From contig NZ_JAXCLA010000009.1 in assembly GCF_034043675.1 (NCBI RefSeq), positions 366,474 through 430,473 on the forward strand: a stretch of DNA of 64,000 bases, given 5' to 3'. Under the pieces are notes generated by a model. That model worked only from the letters and a program-made list of their open reading frames with translations. It was not told the origin of the DNA and did no database searches. The stretch's first letter is position 1; each line of letters starts with the position of its first letter. Positions 42,568 through 50,571 of this stretch are shown piece by piece. This stretch comes from KK5 sp034043675 (GTDB lineage: Bacteria; Pseudomonadota; Gammaproteobacteria; Burkholderiales; Burkholderiaceae_C). The translations under genes and the position numbers were made by a program.

Positions 42568-43721
42568 CAGCGCAGTCCTAAGCCACGCGCGATGATGCCG
42601 CGCAGGATTTCTCGGGTGCCGCCGCGCAGCGAGAAGGACGGTGCCATCTGCGTCAGTTGCGCGAGCACGTGGGCATGGGTGCTGCCGCCGGCGGTGCTCG
42701 GCGGCGTGTCGTGCAGAAGTTGGGCGATCTCGGGAAGCTCCTGCTCGAAGCCAGTGCCCAGGTCCTTGACGCAGGATGCGGCCAGCGCCGGATTGGCGCC
42801 CGCGGCGAGCTGGGCCGTGACGGACAGCGACATCGTGCGCAGCCCGATCAGCTTCGCCGTGAGGCGTCCGATCTCCTTGGCCTGAAGCGCGTCGGGTGCG
42901 GGGCCGATGGCGTCGATCAGCGTGTGCAGCAGCGCGATGCTGCTGAGGAAGCGTTCCGGCCCGCTGCGCTCGAAGGCCAGCTCTGCCGTCACCTGTTCCC
43001 AGCCCTGGCCTTCGGTGCCGATCAACGATTCCGGGCCCAGTTCCACGTTGTCGAAGAAGACCTCGTTGAAGTGCTCGCTGCCGGCCAGGTCGCGGATCGG
43101 GCGGATCGTCACGCCGGGTGCGCCCAGATCGATGATGAACTGCGACATGCCCTCATGCCGCGCCTTCGTCGGCTCGGCCGTGCGCACCAGCGCGATCATG
43201 AAGTGCGACTTGTGGGCGTTGGTGGTCCAGAGCTTCTGGCCGTTCAGCAGCCAGCGATCCGTGCTCTCGATGCGCCGGGCGCGCGACTTGATTGAGGCAA
43301 GATCCGACCCCGAGCCCGGCTCGCTCATGCCGATGCAGAAGTACTGCTCGCCGCGGCAGATCGCGGGCAGGTGACGGTCGCGCTGCGCATCGCTGCCGTA
43401 GCGCAGGATCAGCGGGCCGCTCTGGCGGTCAGCGATCCAGTGCGCCGAGACGGGCGCGCCGGCTGCGAGCAGTTCCTCGATGACCACGTAGCGGGCGAAG
43501 GGGCCGGCATCGGCGCCACCGTATCGCATGGGGAGGGCCATGCCGATCCAGCCCCTGGCGCCCAGCTTGCGGCTGAAGCTCGCATCAAAGCCCATCCAGG
43601 AATCGGCGCGGCGTTCCGGCGGATAGTCCGCCAGCGTCTCGCGCAAAAAGCTGCGGATTTCATCGCGCTGAGCCTCGGCCGCAGCCGGGATGCGGCTGTA
43701 TCTGAACTCCTGAGCAATCAC
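42567..43721 (-). CDS. Acyl-CoA dehydrogenase, main subunit (alpha-like)
   Basis: A 384-residue acyl-CoA dehydrogenase with CIGMSEPGSGSDLASIKSRA, WLLNGQKLWTTNAHKSHFM and the C-terminal SLRGGTREILRGIIARGLGLR. The usual RQxFGxxIxxFQ segment is altered (EFQ-type motif missing), in line with a heteromeric enzyme whose FAD site is shared with a partner. The start is GTG at 43721, overlapping the amidohydrolase stop by four bases (GTGA). It is paired with the 338-residue gene. Such pairs commonly handle ring-bearing or branched CoA esters. Confidence 0.9.
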   Translation of the reverse strand: MIAQEFRYSRIPAAAEAQRDEIRSFLRETLADYPPERRADSWMGFDASFSRKLGARGWIGMALPMRYGGADAGPFARYVVIEELLAAGAPVSAHWIADRQSGPLILRYGSDAQRDRHLPAICRGEQYFCIGMSEPGSGSDLASIKSRARRIESTDRWLLNGQKLWTTNAHKSHFMIALVRTAEPTKARHEGMSQFIIDLGAPGVTIRPIRDLAGSEHFNEVFFDNVELGPESLIGTEGQGWEQVTAELAFERSGPERFLSSIALLHTLIDAIGPAPDALQAKEIGRLTAKLIGLRTMSLSVTAQLAAGANPALAASCVKDLGTGFEQELPEIAQLLHDTPPSTAGGSTHAHVLAQLTQMAPSFSLRGGTREILRGIIARGLGLR

Positions 43722-45025
43722 AGCGCCGTCTGCGCGTCTGCCGCAGCGAACATGCGGTTGATATCACCCGACGTCACCGGCTTGTTCGGGTCACGATCCG
43801 GCGCGGCGCCACCCAGGCCCAGTGCGGGCTCCACGCTGACGTGCTTGGCCTGCGCCTTCAACGCGCCCACCGTACAGTTCTCGCGGCCGAGGGTGCTGAA
43901 CGGGTCGTAGCTGAACTCGCGCATGGCGTTCAGGTGCGTGATCTTGTTGATGATCTCGTCGCTCAGGTGTGCCGACTGCTTCTGGAACACCTCGGCCGAG
44001 TGCGGCCATGTGCAGTCGGAATGCGGGTAGTCGCATTCCCAGCAGGCCATGTCCACGTTGATCGAGTCCAGGTTCTTAAGGCCGAACGCGTCCTCGATGA
44101 AGCAGGTGATGAAGTGCTTGTTGAAGGTGTCGCTGGGCTTCTTGCCTCCGAAGTTGGTGTTCGTCCAGGCGTGGTGGTGGTTGTAGGTGAAGTCGGCGCG
44201 TTCCAGCAGGTAGGGAATCCAGCCGATGCCGCCTTCGGACAGAGCCATCTTCAGCTTCGGGAACTTCTTCCACATCGGCGCCCAGATCCAGTCGGCCGCC
44301 GAATTGGCGATCGAGATCGGCATCGAGGTGATCCAGGCGTCGATCGGCGATTCGTCCGAGGCATGGGCCGCCTTGGCGCCGGTGCCGATGTGGCAGCAGA
44401 CAACGACGTTGTTGTCGGCGCAGGCCTTCCAGAGCGGATCCCAATGATCGTTGTGGATGGAGGGGTAGCCGTGCACGGTCGGGTTGTCCGACAGCGTCAC
44501 CGCATGCACGCCCTGGTCCGCCATCCGCTTGACCTCGGCGGCCGCCGCCTGCATGTCCCACCAGGGCACCATCATCAGCGGGATGAAGCGGCCTTGCGCC
44601 GCGTTGCACCAGTCGTGCAGGTGCCAGTCGTTGTAGGCCTGGATGGCGGCCAGCGAAACGCCACGGTCCTCGATGCCTTGAAAGCGCTGGCCGGCGAAGC
44701 CGGGAAAGGTGGGGAAGCACAGCGAGCCCAGCACGCCGTTGGCGTTCATGTCGTCGACACGGGCCTTCACGTCCCAGGTGCCGCGGCGCATATGGGCATA
44801 AGACAGTGGCTCCATGCCGTACTCTTCCTTCGGCCGGCCGACGACAGAGTTCAGGCCCATGTAGCCGGTGGCGCGCTCTTCAAACACCCAGACGTCGCGG
44901 CCCTTGATCTGCTCGACCTTCGGGTGGCGGCCCTTGTATTTGGCGGGCATGTGGCGCTCGAAGGCGTTCGGCGGCTCGATGGCGTGATCGTCAACGCTGA
45001 CGAGGATCAGGTCTTCCAGTTTCAT
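43718..45025 (-). CDS. Amidohydrolase 2 family metal-dependent hydrolase/decarboxylase
   Basis: A 435-residue TIM-barrel amidohydrolase. The first metal motif is VDDHAIEP (Asp12-Asp-His14), where many relatives have HxH. VCCHIGTG and WECDYPHSDCTWPHS supply later ligands. Close relatives recur in gene clusters for steroid, terpenoid and aromatic degradation, but with few characterised reactions; decarboxylation or C-C hydrolysis are likely options. The ATG at 45025 is used; one codon upstream is TTG. It is the first gene of the nine-gene minus-strand operon and is preceded by a perfect copy of the shared dyad. Confidence 0.9.
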   Translation of the reverse strand: MKLEDLILVSVDDHAIEPPNAFERHMPAKYKGRHPKVEQIKGRDVWVFEERATGYMGLNSVVGRPKEEYGMEPLSYAHMRRGTWDVKARVDDMNANGVLGSLCFPTFPGFAGQRFQGIEDRGVSLAAIQAYNDWHLHDWCNAAQGRFIPLMMVPWWDMQAAAAEVKRMADQGVHAVTLSDNPTVHGYPSIHNDHWDPLWKACADNNVVVCCHIGTGAKAAHASDESPIDAWITSMPISIANSAADWIWAPMWKKFPKLKMALSEGGIGWIPYLLERADFTYNHHHAWTNTNFGGKKPSDTFNKHFITCFIEDAFGLKNLDSINVDMACWECDYPHSDCTWPHSAEVFQKQSAHLSDEIINKITHLNAMREFSYDPFSTLGRENCTVGALKAQAKHVSVEPALGLGGAAPDRDPNKPVTSGDINRMFAAADAQTAL

Positions 45026-45109
45026 CAACTTCCCCTTGGGTTGCGTGAGCGGCCAGGCGGACTGCGGCCGCGCTCGGTTCCGATGTGGAGCTGATGATAG
45101 GATTTAAAT

Positions 45110-45134
45110 TGAACAGAATCAATTACTCTGTTCA
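45110..45134. promoter_or_regulatory. Perfect dyad operator candidate (TGAACAGA-N9-TCTGTTCA)
   Basis: TGAAC at 45110-45114 and GTTCA at 45130-45134 are 15 bases apart, and the symmetry extends to 8-base arms. It lies 85 bases upstream of the amidohydrolase and 28 bases past the end of the IclR gene. Bases 45100-45121 match 52579-52600 at 19 of 22 positions, so similarity runs beyond the arms. This is the best-conserved site and is the prime candidate for footprinting. Confidence 0.75.
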
Positions 45135-45162
45135 TTAATGGAGTCTGGTCTGGTGTTTGTAC

Positions 45163-45990
45163 CTAGAACAGCGTCTTCGTGAGAGCCGTGCCAGCTGCGC
45201 GCAGCGCCTCGCCGATAGCATCCACACCGGCATCGTCGTAGTGGCCGCGAATCATCACGGCAGACAACGTGAAGGCGATCGTGTCCGCGGGATCGTAGAC
45301 CGGGGCGGCAATGGCGAGGATGCCGTTGGAGAAGTAGCCGTCGTCCTGGGCCCAGCCGCGTTTCTTGGCCCTGTTCACTTCGCGCCAGTAGGTGTCGAAG
45401 GAAATGGGACGGGACCAATGAATGCTCTCGAACTCCTTGCGGGTCTCTTCCTCGCTCCAGCCCAACTGGCCGATGAACAGACGGCCACTCGCGCCCATCA
45501 GCAGCGGCAGGCGCTGGCCCGGTGGCATGTCGATGCGCAGCGCGGCCGGGCTCGCGACGGAGCTGACCAACACGATCCGGTCGAGCCCCATGCGGCGCCA
45601 CAGTGTCGTGGTGACCTGGTAACGTGCGGCGAGGTCTTCCATCACCGGGCGGGCCAGTTCGATGCGTTGGCCCTGCGTCATCACCTGGTTGGCCAGCTTG
45701 GCCAAGCCCAGGCCGACGGTGTACATCTTGAACACCGGATTGAACTCGACCACTTCCTCGGCGACCAGCGTTCGCAGGATGTTGAAGCAGGTGCTCGGAT
45801 TGATCTGCAGATGGCGCGCGATGTCGGTGGCGCGTTCGGGCGCGGCGGTCTGCGACAGGTAGCGCAGGATGCGTATCGCGTTGGAGACCGGCTTGACCGT
45901 GACGCCACTGGCATTGGTGCTGCTGCCACCGCGGGCGCCGTTGTCGGCGTCCTCGTCCACTTCGTGTTCTTCGTTCGTCGCGCTGGGCAT
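45163..45990 (-). CDS. IclR-family transcriptional regulator
   Basis: A 275-residue regulator with an extra 35-residue acidic and Ser/Gly-rich N terminus. The winged helix (VSNAIRILRYLSQTAAPERATDIARHLQINPSTCFNILRTL) is at about residues 36-78 and the IclR effector domain follows (AARYQVTTTLWRRMG, LPLLMGASGRLFIG). It lies upstream of, and in the same orientation as, the 45.0 kb operon, separated by the perfect dyad. IclR proteins of aromatic pathways often activate neighbouring operons, making it a leading candidate to bind that dyad. Confidence 0.93.
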   Translation of the reverse strand: MPSATNEEHEVDEDADNGARGGSSTNASGVTVKPVSNAIRILRYLSQTAAPERATDIARHLQINPSTCFNILRTLVAEEVVEFNPVFKMYTVGLGLAKLANQVMTQGQRIELARPVMEDLAARYQVTTTLWRRMGLDRIVLVSSVASPAALRIDMPPGQRLPLLMGASGRLFIGQLGWSEEETRKEFESIHWSRPISFDTYWREVNRAKKRGWAQDDGYFSNGILAIAAPVYDPADTIAFTLSAVMIRGHYDDAGVDAIGEALRAAGTALTKTLF

Positions 45991-46179
45991 GGTGGTGGGA
46001 TGCGAGGATGAAGGGGTGCTATGCGCGAGGCTTGGTCAGGGAGTGGTATCACGTCATTCTAGATACGGAAAGGCATTCCGATATCCGAATAATCACCAAT
46101 CAGATTTGCTTCAATATGGAGACACAATTATCATTAGTGTCCATAATTAGTCGACAAGTGATCGACGACAGGAGACAAG
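45991..46179. promoter_or_regulatory. Divergent promoter region with inverted repeat at 46121-46141
   Basis: This 189-base gap lies between the IclR gene and the ferredoxin operon and is notably AT-rich from about 46060. It contains GACAC (46121-46125) and GTGTC (46137-46141) around an 11-base spacer, 39 bases before the ferredoxin start. The TGAAC-N15-GTTCA dyad is absent. GGAG precedes the ferredoxin ATG. Confidence 0.45.
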
Positions 46180-46401
46180 ATGAGTTCGTCCGACACCCCG
46201 AAGTTCCGCGTCATCGCCGACCGCAGCCGCTGCTGCGGCTACGGGCTGTGCGCCCAGGTCTGCCCCACGGTCTACAAGCTGGATTCTGACGGACTTGTCT
46301 ATCTCGAGGGCGACGTGGTGCCCGCCGGCCTGGAAGACGAAGCGAAGGAGGGCGCCGCGGCCTGCCCGGCCGAGGCCCTGGTCGTCGAAGCCATCGCCTG
46401 A
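46180..46401 (+). CDS. Ferredoxin, 3Fe-4S type (P450 partner class)
   Basis: A 73-residue electron carrier. The cluster motif reads Cys17-x2-Tyr20-x2-Cys23 with the remote Cys-Pro in AAACPAEAL. The second cysteine of the 4Fe-4S motif is Tyr, the CxxYxxC variant known among P450-associated ferredoxins that carry 3Fe-4S or unusual clusters. Two further cysteines (18 and 27) are not expected ligands. It most likely feeds electrons to the P450 at 26709, though the genes are 18 kb apart, or to another oxygenase. The next SDR starts two bases after its stop. Confidence 0.93.
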   Translation: MSSSDTPKFRVIADRSRCCGYGLCAQVCPTVYKLDSDGLVYLEGDVVPAGLEDEAKEGAAACPAEALVVEAIA

Positions 46402-46403
46402 CC

Positions 46404-47165
46404 ATGGCCGGTCGGTTTGAAGGCAAGGTCGTCCTGCTCACCGGCAGCGGCGGCGGGCAGGGACGGGTCGCCGCGATCCGCTTTGCGCGGGAAGGCGCCA
46501 TCGTTGTCGGCTGCGATGTCGACGCCAAAGGGCATGAGGGCACACGTGCGCTGTTGGCCGACGAGGGGCTGATGCTGCACGGCGCGGCACCGGTGGATCT
46601 GGGCGACCCAGAGCAGGCGCGCCTTTGGATCGAGAACGCCGCGGAGCAACACGGCCGCATTGACGTGCTCTACAACAACGCCTCGGCCGCCCGCTTCGGG
46701 CCAGTGGCCGAACTGTCGATCGAGGATTGGCGCTACACGATGCGCAACGAGATCGACCTGGTCTTCTTCGCCACCAAATATGCCTGGCCGCATCTGGCGA
46801 AGCAGCGCGGCGTGGTGCTGAATGTGTCGTCGGTCGCCGCCTGGGGCGGCTCCAAGGCGGCCGGCATCTCGGCTCACGCGGCGGCCAAGGGCGCGGTGGT
46901 GTCGTTCACACGGCAGATCGCGATTGAAGGAGCCAAAGTCGGCATCCGGGCCGTCAGCATCAGTCCGGGGTTCATCTCGACGCCGGGCACCGAAGCCTTC
47001 ATGCAGAACGCGGCGGCGCGCGCCGTCATCCTGGATGGCGTGCTGATGGACCGGCCCGGCGAATCAGACGAGGTCGTGTCCACTGCGCTTTTCCTGGCGT
47101 CTAGCGAGGCCTCCTTCATCACCGGCACCGACGTCGTCGTGGACGGCGGCCTGCTGGCTCATTGA
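46404..47165 (+). CDS. SDR family protein with the catalytic Tyr replaced by His
   Basis: A 253-residue SDR with LTGSGGGQG as cofactor loop, YNNAS and VSSVAAWGGSKAAG carrying the Ser. The YxxxK motif reads HAAAK, with His158 (codon CAC) and Lys162. A single base change from TAC would give this. Either the protein uses another proton donor, or the change is recent, or it is a sequence error. It lies between the ferredoxin and the extradiol dioxygenase and is co-transcribed. A dihydrodiol or ring-hydroxyl dehydrogenase role would fit the neighbourhood. Confidence 0.9.
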   Translation: MAGRFEGKVVLLTGSGGGQGRVAAIRFAREGAIVVGCDVDAKGHEGTRALLADEGLMLHGAAPVDLGDPEQARLWIENAAEQHGRIDVLYNNASAARFGPVAELSIEDWRYTMRNEIDLVFFATKYAWPHLAKQRGVVLNVSSVAAWGGSKAAGISAHAAAKGAVVSFTRQIAIEGAKVGIRAVSISPGFISTPGTEAFMQNAAARAVILDGVLMDRPGESDEVVSTALFLASSEASFITGTDVVVDGGLLAH

Positions 47166-47194
47166 ACTTACGAATCACCTGAGCGGACTCAACC

Positions 47195-48121
47195 ATGGAC
47201 ATCATCGGCCTCGGCTACCTCGGCTTCGAAGCGACACCTGCCACGCTGGATCAGTGGCGCAGCTATGGCCCGGAGGTGATGGGCTTCCAGCTCGGCGCCG
47301 TGCCGGCCAACGATCCGGAGTCGCTGTACTTCAAGATCGACGATCGCCGCAATCGCTTTGCCTTCCACCCCGGCCGGATCGATCGCCTGGCCTACATCGG
47401 ATGGGAAGCGCGCGGGCGCATGGAATTCATCGCCGCGGTGGAGAAGTTCCGCGCCGCCGGCGTCGAAGTGACCGTCGGCGATACAGCGCTGTGCGAGCAG
47501 CGCGGCGTCAAGGAGCTGATCCGCTTCATGGACCCGGTCGGCTACCAGCACGAGCTGTACTACTCGCAGAAGTGGACCCCCAAGTCCTTTGTGCCAGGCC
47601 GCCCGCACGGCGGTTTTGTGGCCAATGCACGTGGCATGGGGCACCTGGTCGTGATCACGCCGGAATATCCGCCCGAGCTCGAGTCCTTCCTGATCGAGCT
47701 GATGGGATTCAAGTGGTACGGCGCCGGTGCGGGTAAAGGTAAGACCGGCTTCTTCCGCGCCAAGCTGAACGAATCCACCAGCCACGACATCGCCTTCGGC
47801 TTCGGCGCCGGCAAGCGCGGCATCCAGCATGTGGGCCTGTTCGTGAAGTCGGTGCAGGATGTCGGCCAGACCTACGACATCGTCAAGAAGCGCAACCTGC
47901 CGATGATGATGACGCTGGGCCAGCACACGCAGGACCCGCACATGTCCTTCTATCACTTCAACCCCTCGGGCTTCGCCTTCGAGACCATCGTCGAGTTGGA
48001 ACCCTGGCATAACGACGGATTCGAGCTGAATCCGGAGAAGATGAGCACCTGGGGGCACGAGCTGGTTGGGCCGATCCTGGGGCCCAGCGTGCGCAATGTT
48101 GAGGAGTTGAGGGACTTCTGA
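47195..48121 (+). CDS. Extradiol (meta-cleavage) ring dioxygenase, BphC/HsaC-like
   Basis: A 308-residue type I extradiol dioxygenase that opens a catechol next to its hydroxyls with O2 and Fe(II). It has two vicinal oxygen chelate modules, with the active site in the C-terminal one. The 2-His-1-carboxylate ligands are His150 (RGMGHLVV), His212 (GIQHVGLF) and Glu263 (FAFETIVE). Candidate second-shell residues are His197 and His249/Tyr253. Spacing and length match the two-domain BphC/HsaC class for bicyclic or steroid-type catechols. It would act after the flavin monooxygenase at 31577. No meta-cleavage product hydrolase of the HsaD/BphD type is in the window. Confidence 0.94.
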   Translation: MDIIGLGYLGFEATPATLDQWRSYGPEVMGFQLGAVPANDPESLYFKIDDRRNRFAFHPGRIDRLAYIGWEARGRMEFIAAVEKFRAAGVEVTVGDTALCEQRGVKELIRFMDPVGYQHELYYSQKWTPKSFVPGRPHGGFVANARGMGHLVVITPEYPPELESFLIELMGFKWYGAGAGKGKTGFFRAKLNESTSHDIAFGFGAGKRGIQHVGLFVKSVQDVGQTYDIVKKRNLPMMMTLGQHTQDPHMSFYHFNPSGFAFETIVELEPWHNDGFELNPEKMSTWGHELVGPILGPSVRNVEELRDF

Positions 48122-48140
48122 TCGGTGCTCGGCCTCCGAG

Positions 48141-49049
48141 TCAGTCCCGCGTCAACGGGTCCTGCCGGCCATCATCCTGGAAGTGGTGACAGACGAAGTC
48201 GACGAAGGCGCGAACCTTCGGACTCGCCAGCCGCTGTGAAGCGTGTAGCACCCATATCTCTGTGGGCGCCTGGTTCGACAAGCCCCAGCTCACGAGACGG
48301 CCTGAGGCTAGAGCGTCGACGGCAATCGTTCGCGGGATCAAGGCCGCGCCGGCACCGGCCAGCGCTGCGTCCCGCACCGACAGTGGCGACGCCAGCCGCA
48401 TCACTGCTCGCGGATAGAACACGCGTTCCCGCCCGTCCTGTTCGTCGATGACGCGCCAGGCTTCGTCTTCGGCAGCGCCGTGGCGTAGCACCGCGGGGAT
48501 ACTCTCGATTTGGCCGTCGGGCGCCAGCCCTGGGCGCGACAGCGCGGGCGGTGCCACAAGCACCAGTCGGTTGCGAAGAAAGCACCGCCCGACCAGATCG
48601 CTGTCCGGGCGAGGGTTGACCCGCACGACAGCGTCGATCTCATCGGCGACCAGGTCGATGAAGCGGTCGTCGGCCACGACATCCAGGAGCACGTCCGGAT
48701 AAGCCTCCAGGAAGGCCGCCGCCAGCGAGCCCAGGCTCGTCTGGGCGAAGAGCAGAGGAACGCTGATCCGCAGCCGGCCGCTCGGCCGTCCGAGACCCGC
48801 CTTGACGTCCTGCAGCGCCTCCTTGATTTCGCCGATCTGCGATCCGGTGCGCTCGTGGAGGACCACGCCTTCGTCGGTCAGCCGCAGCGTGCGTTTGCCG
48901 CGCTCGATCAAGCGCACGCCCAGGCTCTCCTCGAGTTCGCGCACATGGCGGGACAGGCTCGCCTTCGACTGGCCGCTGGCCCGACTGGCGCGCCCGAAAC
49001 CGCGGTGGGTTGCAACGAGGTGGAAGTCGGCAAGCGCGAGCAGGTCCAT
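48141..49049 (-). CDS. LysR-family transcriptional regulator
   Basis: A 302-residue LysR regulator. The N-terminal helix-turn-helix (LADFHLVATHRGFGRASRA, SGQSKASLSRHVRELEESLG) occupies about residues 5-60, and the effector domain follows (SGRLRISVPLLFAQ). The gene is divergent from the NmrA-like gene with a LysR-type dyad between them, the normal arrangement for regulator and target. It ends 20 bases from the dioxygenase stop, convergent. Confidence 0.94.
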   Translation of the reverse strand: MDLLALADFHLVATHRGFGRASRASGQSKASLSRHVRELEESLGVRLIERGKRTLRLTDEGVVLHERTGSQIGEIKEALQDVKAGLGRPSGRLRISVPLLFAQTSLGSLAAAFLEAYPDVLLDVVADDRFIDLVADEIDAVVRVNPRPDSDLVGRCFLRNRLVLVAPPALSRPGLAPDGQIESIPAVLRHGAAEDEAWRVIDEQDGRERVFYPRAVMRLASPLSVRDAALAGAGAALIPRTIAVDALASGRLVSWGLSNQAPTEIWVLHASQRLASPKVRAFVDFVCHHFQDDGRQDPLTRD

Positions 49050-49062
49050 GACGTTCCAGATA

Positions 49063-49079
49063 TGAGACGAATTATCTCA
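49063..49079. promoter_or_regulatory. LysR-type dyad (TGAGA-N7-TCTCA)
   Basis: TGAGA (49063-49067) and TCTCA (49075-49079) flank CGAATTA. The flanking bases extend the symmetry imperfectly (ATAT on both sides). It begins 14 bases upstream of the LysR start codon, on the side facing the divergent NmrA-like gene. The layout fits LysR autoregulation and control of 49224; this is inference from position and symmetry. Confidence 0.55.
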
Positions 49080-49223
49080 ATATTAGCGTCTGTGCTTCAA
49101 GAGTGGAACAACCTAGTCTTCAGTCACGGGAGCAACAGCCAGTCGGCCCGCCGGGACGACAGCGGGAGCCCTTTAACTTGCCGCCTTGCGCGGTGCCATC
49201 CATTCCATTCAAGGAGTTTCACC

Positions 49224-50099
49224 ATGTCCATCCTCGTCACCGGCAGTACAGGCCGTATCGGCAGCCAAGTCGTCCAGCAACTCGCCGCCAACGGTTCCAC
49301 TGTGCGCGCCCTGACGCGCGCGCCCGAGAAGGCGAACTTCCCCGCGGGCGTCACCGCCGTGCGGGGCGACCTGCTTGACGCCGACGCGATGCGCCAGGCG
49401 ATGGCCGGCGTGAAGACGCTGTTCCTGCTCGTGAGCAACGCGCCGGACGAACTGACCCAGGCGATCAACACGCTCGGCTTTGCGCAACAAGCGGGTGTGC
49501 GGGGCATCGTCTACCTGTCCGTGACGCGCAGCGCCGAGTTCAGCGACGTCTCTCACTTCACGGCCAAGCATGCGGCAGAACGCATGATCGAGCAGTTAGA
49601 CCTTCCGGCCACTGTGTTGCGTCCGTCGTACTTCTTTCAAAACGATGCAACCCTCAAGGAGCCGCTGACCCAAGCCGGGCTCTACGTCTCGCCGGTGGGC
49701 AGCAAGGGGGTGTCGATGGTCGATGTCCGCGATATCGCGGACGCCGCGGTGATCGAGATGCTGCGACGTGATCGAGCCTCGGTGGCGCTGCCGCGCGTGA
49801 GCTATGAGCTCTCGGGGCCTGACGCTCTCACCGGCATGTCGCTAGCCTCCATCTGGGCCCGGGTGTTGGGCCGCGAGGTGCGCTACGCGGGCGGCGACCT
49901 CGCGGCCTTTGAGAAAGCTGTCGGCACCCGCGCGCCGGCGTGGCTGGCCTACGACCTGCGGGCCATGATGCATCGCTACCAGACAGATGGCGCGGTTGCC
50001 ACGCCGGCTGACATCGATCGCCTGACCGCGCTTCTCGGTCGCGCGCCGCGCACGTACCTCGATTTCGCCCAGGAGACGGCAGCAGCCTGGAATGCCTGA
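49224..50099 (+). CDS. NmrA-like/atypical SDR NAD(P)-binding protein
   Basis: A 291-residue atypical SDR. The N-terminal motif MSILVTGSTGRIGSQVVQQL is the NAD(P) site, and RALTRAPEKANFP suggests NADP binding. The lineage resembles NmrA, azoreductase and QorB-like proteins that act as quinone reductases or redox sensors. It is divergent from the LysR gene, which probably controls it. RBS AAGGAG precedes the ATG. It may detoxify quinones arising from catechols, but this is not demonstrated. Confidence 0.92.
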   Translation: MSILVTGSTGRIGSQVVQQLAANGSTVRALTRAPEKANFPAGVTAVRGDLLDADAMRQAMAGVKTLFLLVSNAPDELTQAINTLGFAQQAGVRGIVYLSVTRSAEFSDVSHFTAKHAAERMIEQLDLPATVLRPSYFFQNDATLKEPLTQAGLYVSPVGSKGVSMVDVRDIADAAVIEMLRRDRASVALPRVSYELSGPDALTGMSLASIWARVLGREVRYAGGDLAAFEKAVGTRAPAWLAYDLRAMMHRYQTDGAVATPADIDRLTALLGRAPRTYLDFAQETAAAWNA

Positions 50100-50139
50100 C
50101 CGACCGCCCCGCAAGCTCTCGACCCCCAAGGAGATTCCC

Positions 50140-50541
50140 ATGACCACGAACCTTCAAGCGCCACGCGTGCTTTTCATCGGCCAGCAGCCGGAGACCGTCG
50201 ACTTTTCCGATCCCGCCTTGCCACCTGGTTTTGACGCCGCGAAGATCCACGCCGGCATCGCCATCGGCATGCAGCAGATGATTGACCGTGGATGGGCCGC
50301 CGAGCTCTGCCTGGTCCAACCCGACGCCTCGGCGTCGGAGGCGGTCAAGCAGAGGCTGGCAAGTACGAGCTACGACTGCGTCGTGATCGGCGGCGGCATT
50401 CGGATTCCTCCGAAGAGCCTGCTGCTGTTCGAGCAACTGATCAACGCGGTCCATGTGGCGGCGCCATCAACGCGCCTCGCGTTCAACACCACGCCGCAGG
50501 ACACGGCGGACGCTGCCGCGCGATGGCTCTCGGTTCGCTAA
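50140..50541 (+). CDS. Small conserved-looking protein of unknown function
   Basis: A 133-residue soluble protein. I do not recognise its family. The pattern RVLFIGQQPETVDFSD, then YDCVVIGGGIRIPP and LAFNTTPQDTADAAARWL suggests a small alpha/beta (flavodoxin or receiver-like) fold. It follows the NmrA-like gene by 40 bases and has AAGGAG before the ATG, so the two are likely co-transcribed under LysR control. It converges with the SDR at 50572. Confidence 0.8.
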   Translation: MTTNLQAPRVLFIGQQPETVDFSDPALPPGFDAAKIHAGIAIGMQQMIDRGWAAELCLVQPDASASEAVKQRLASTSYDCVVIGGGIRIPPKSLLLFEQLINAVHVAAPSTRLAFNTTPQDTADAAARWLSVR

Positions 50542-50571
50542 GCGCGGGTGGCTTGAAGCGTGCCGGTCCGG

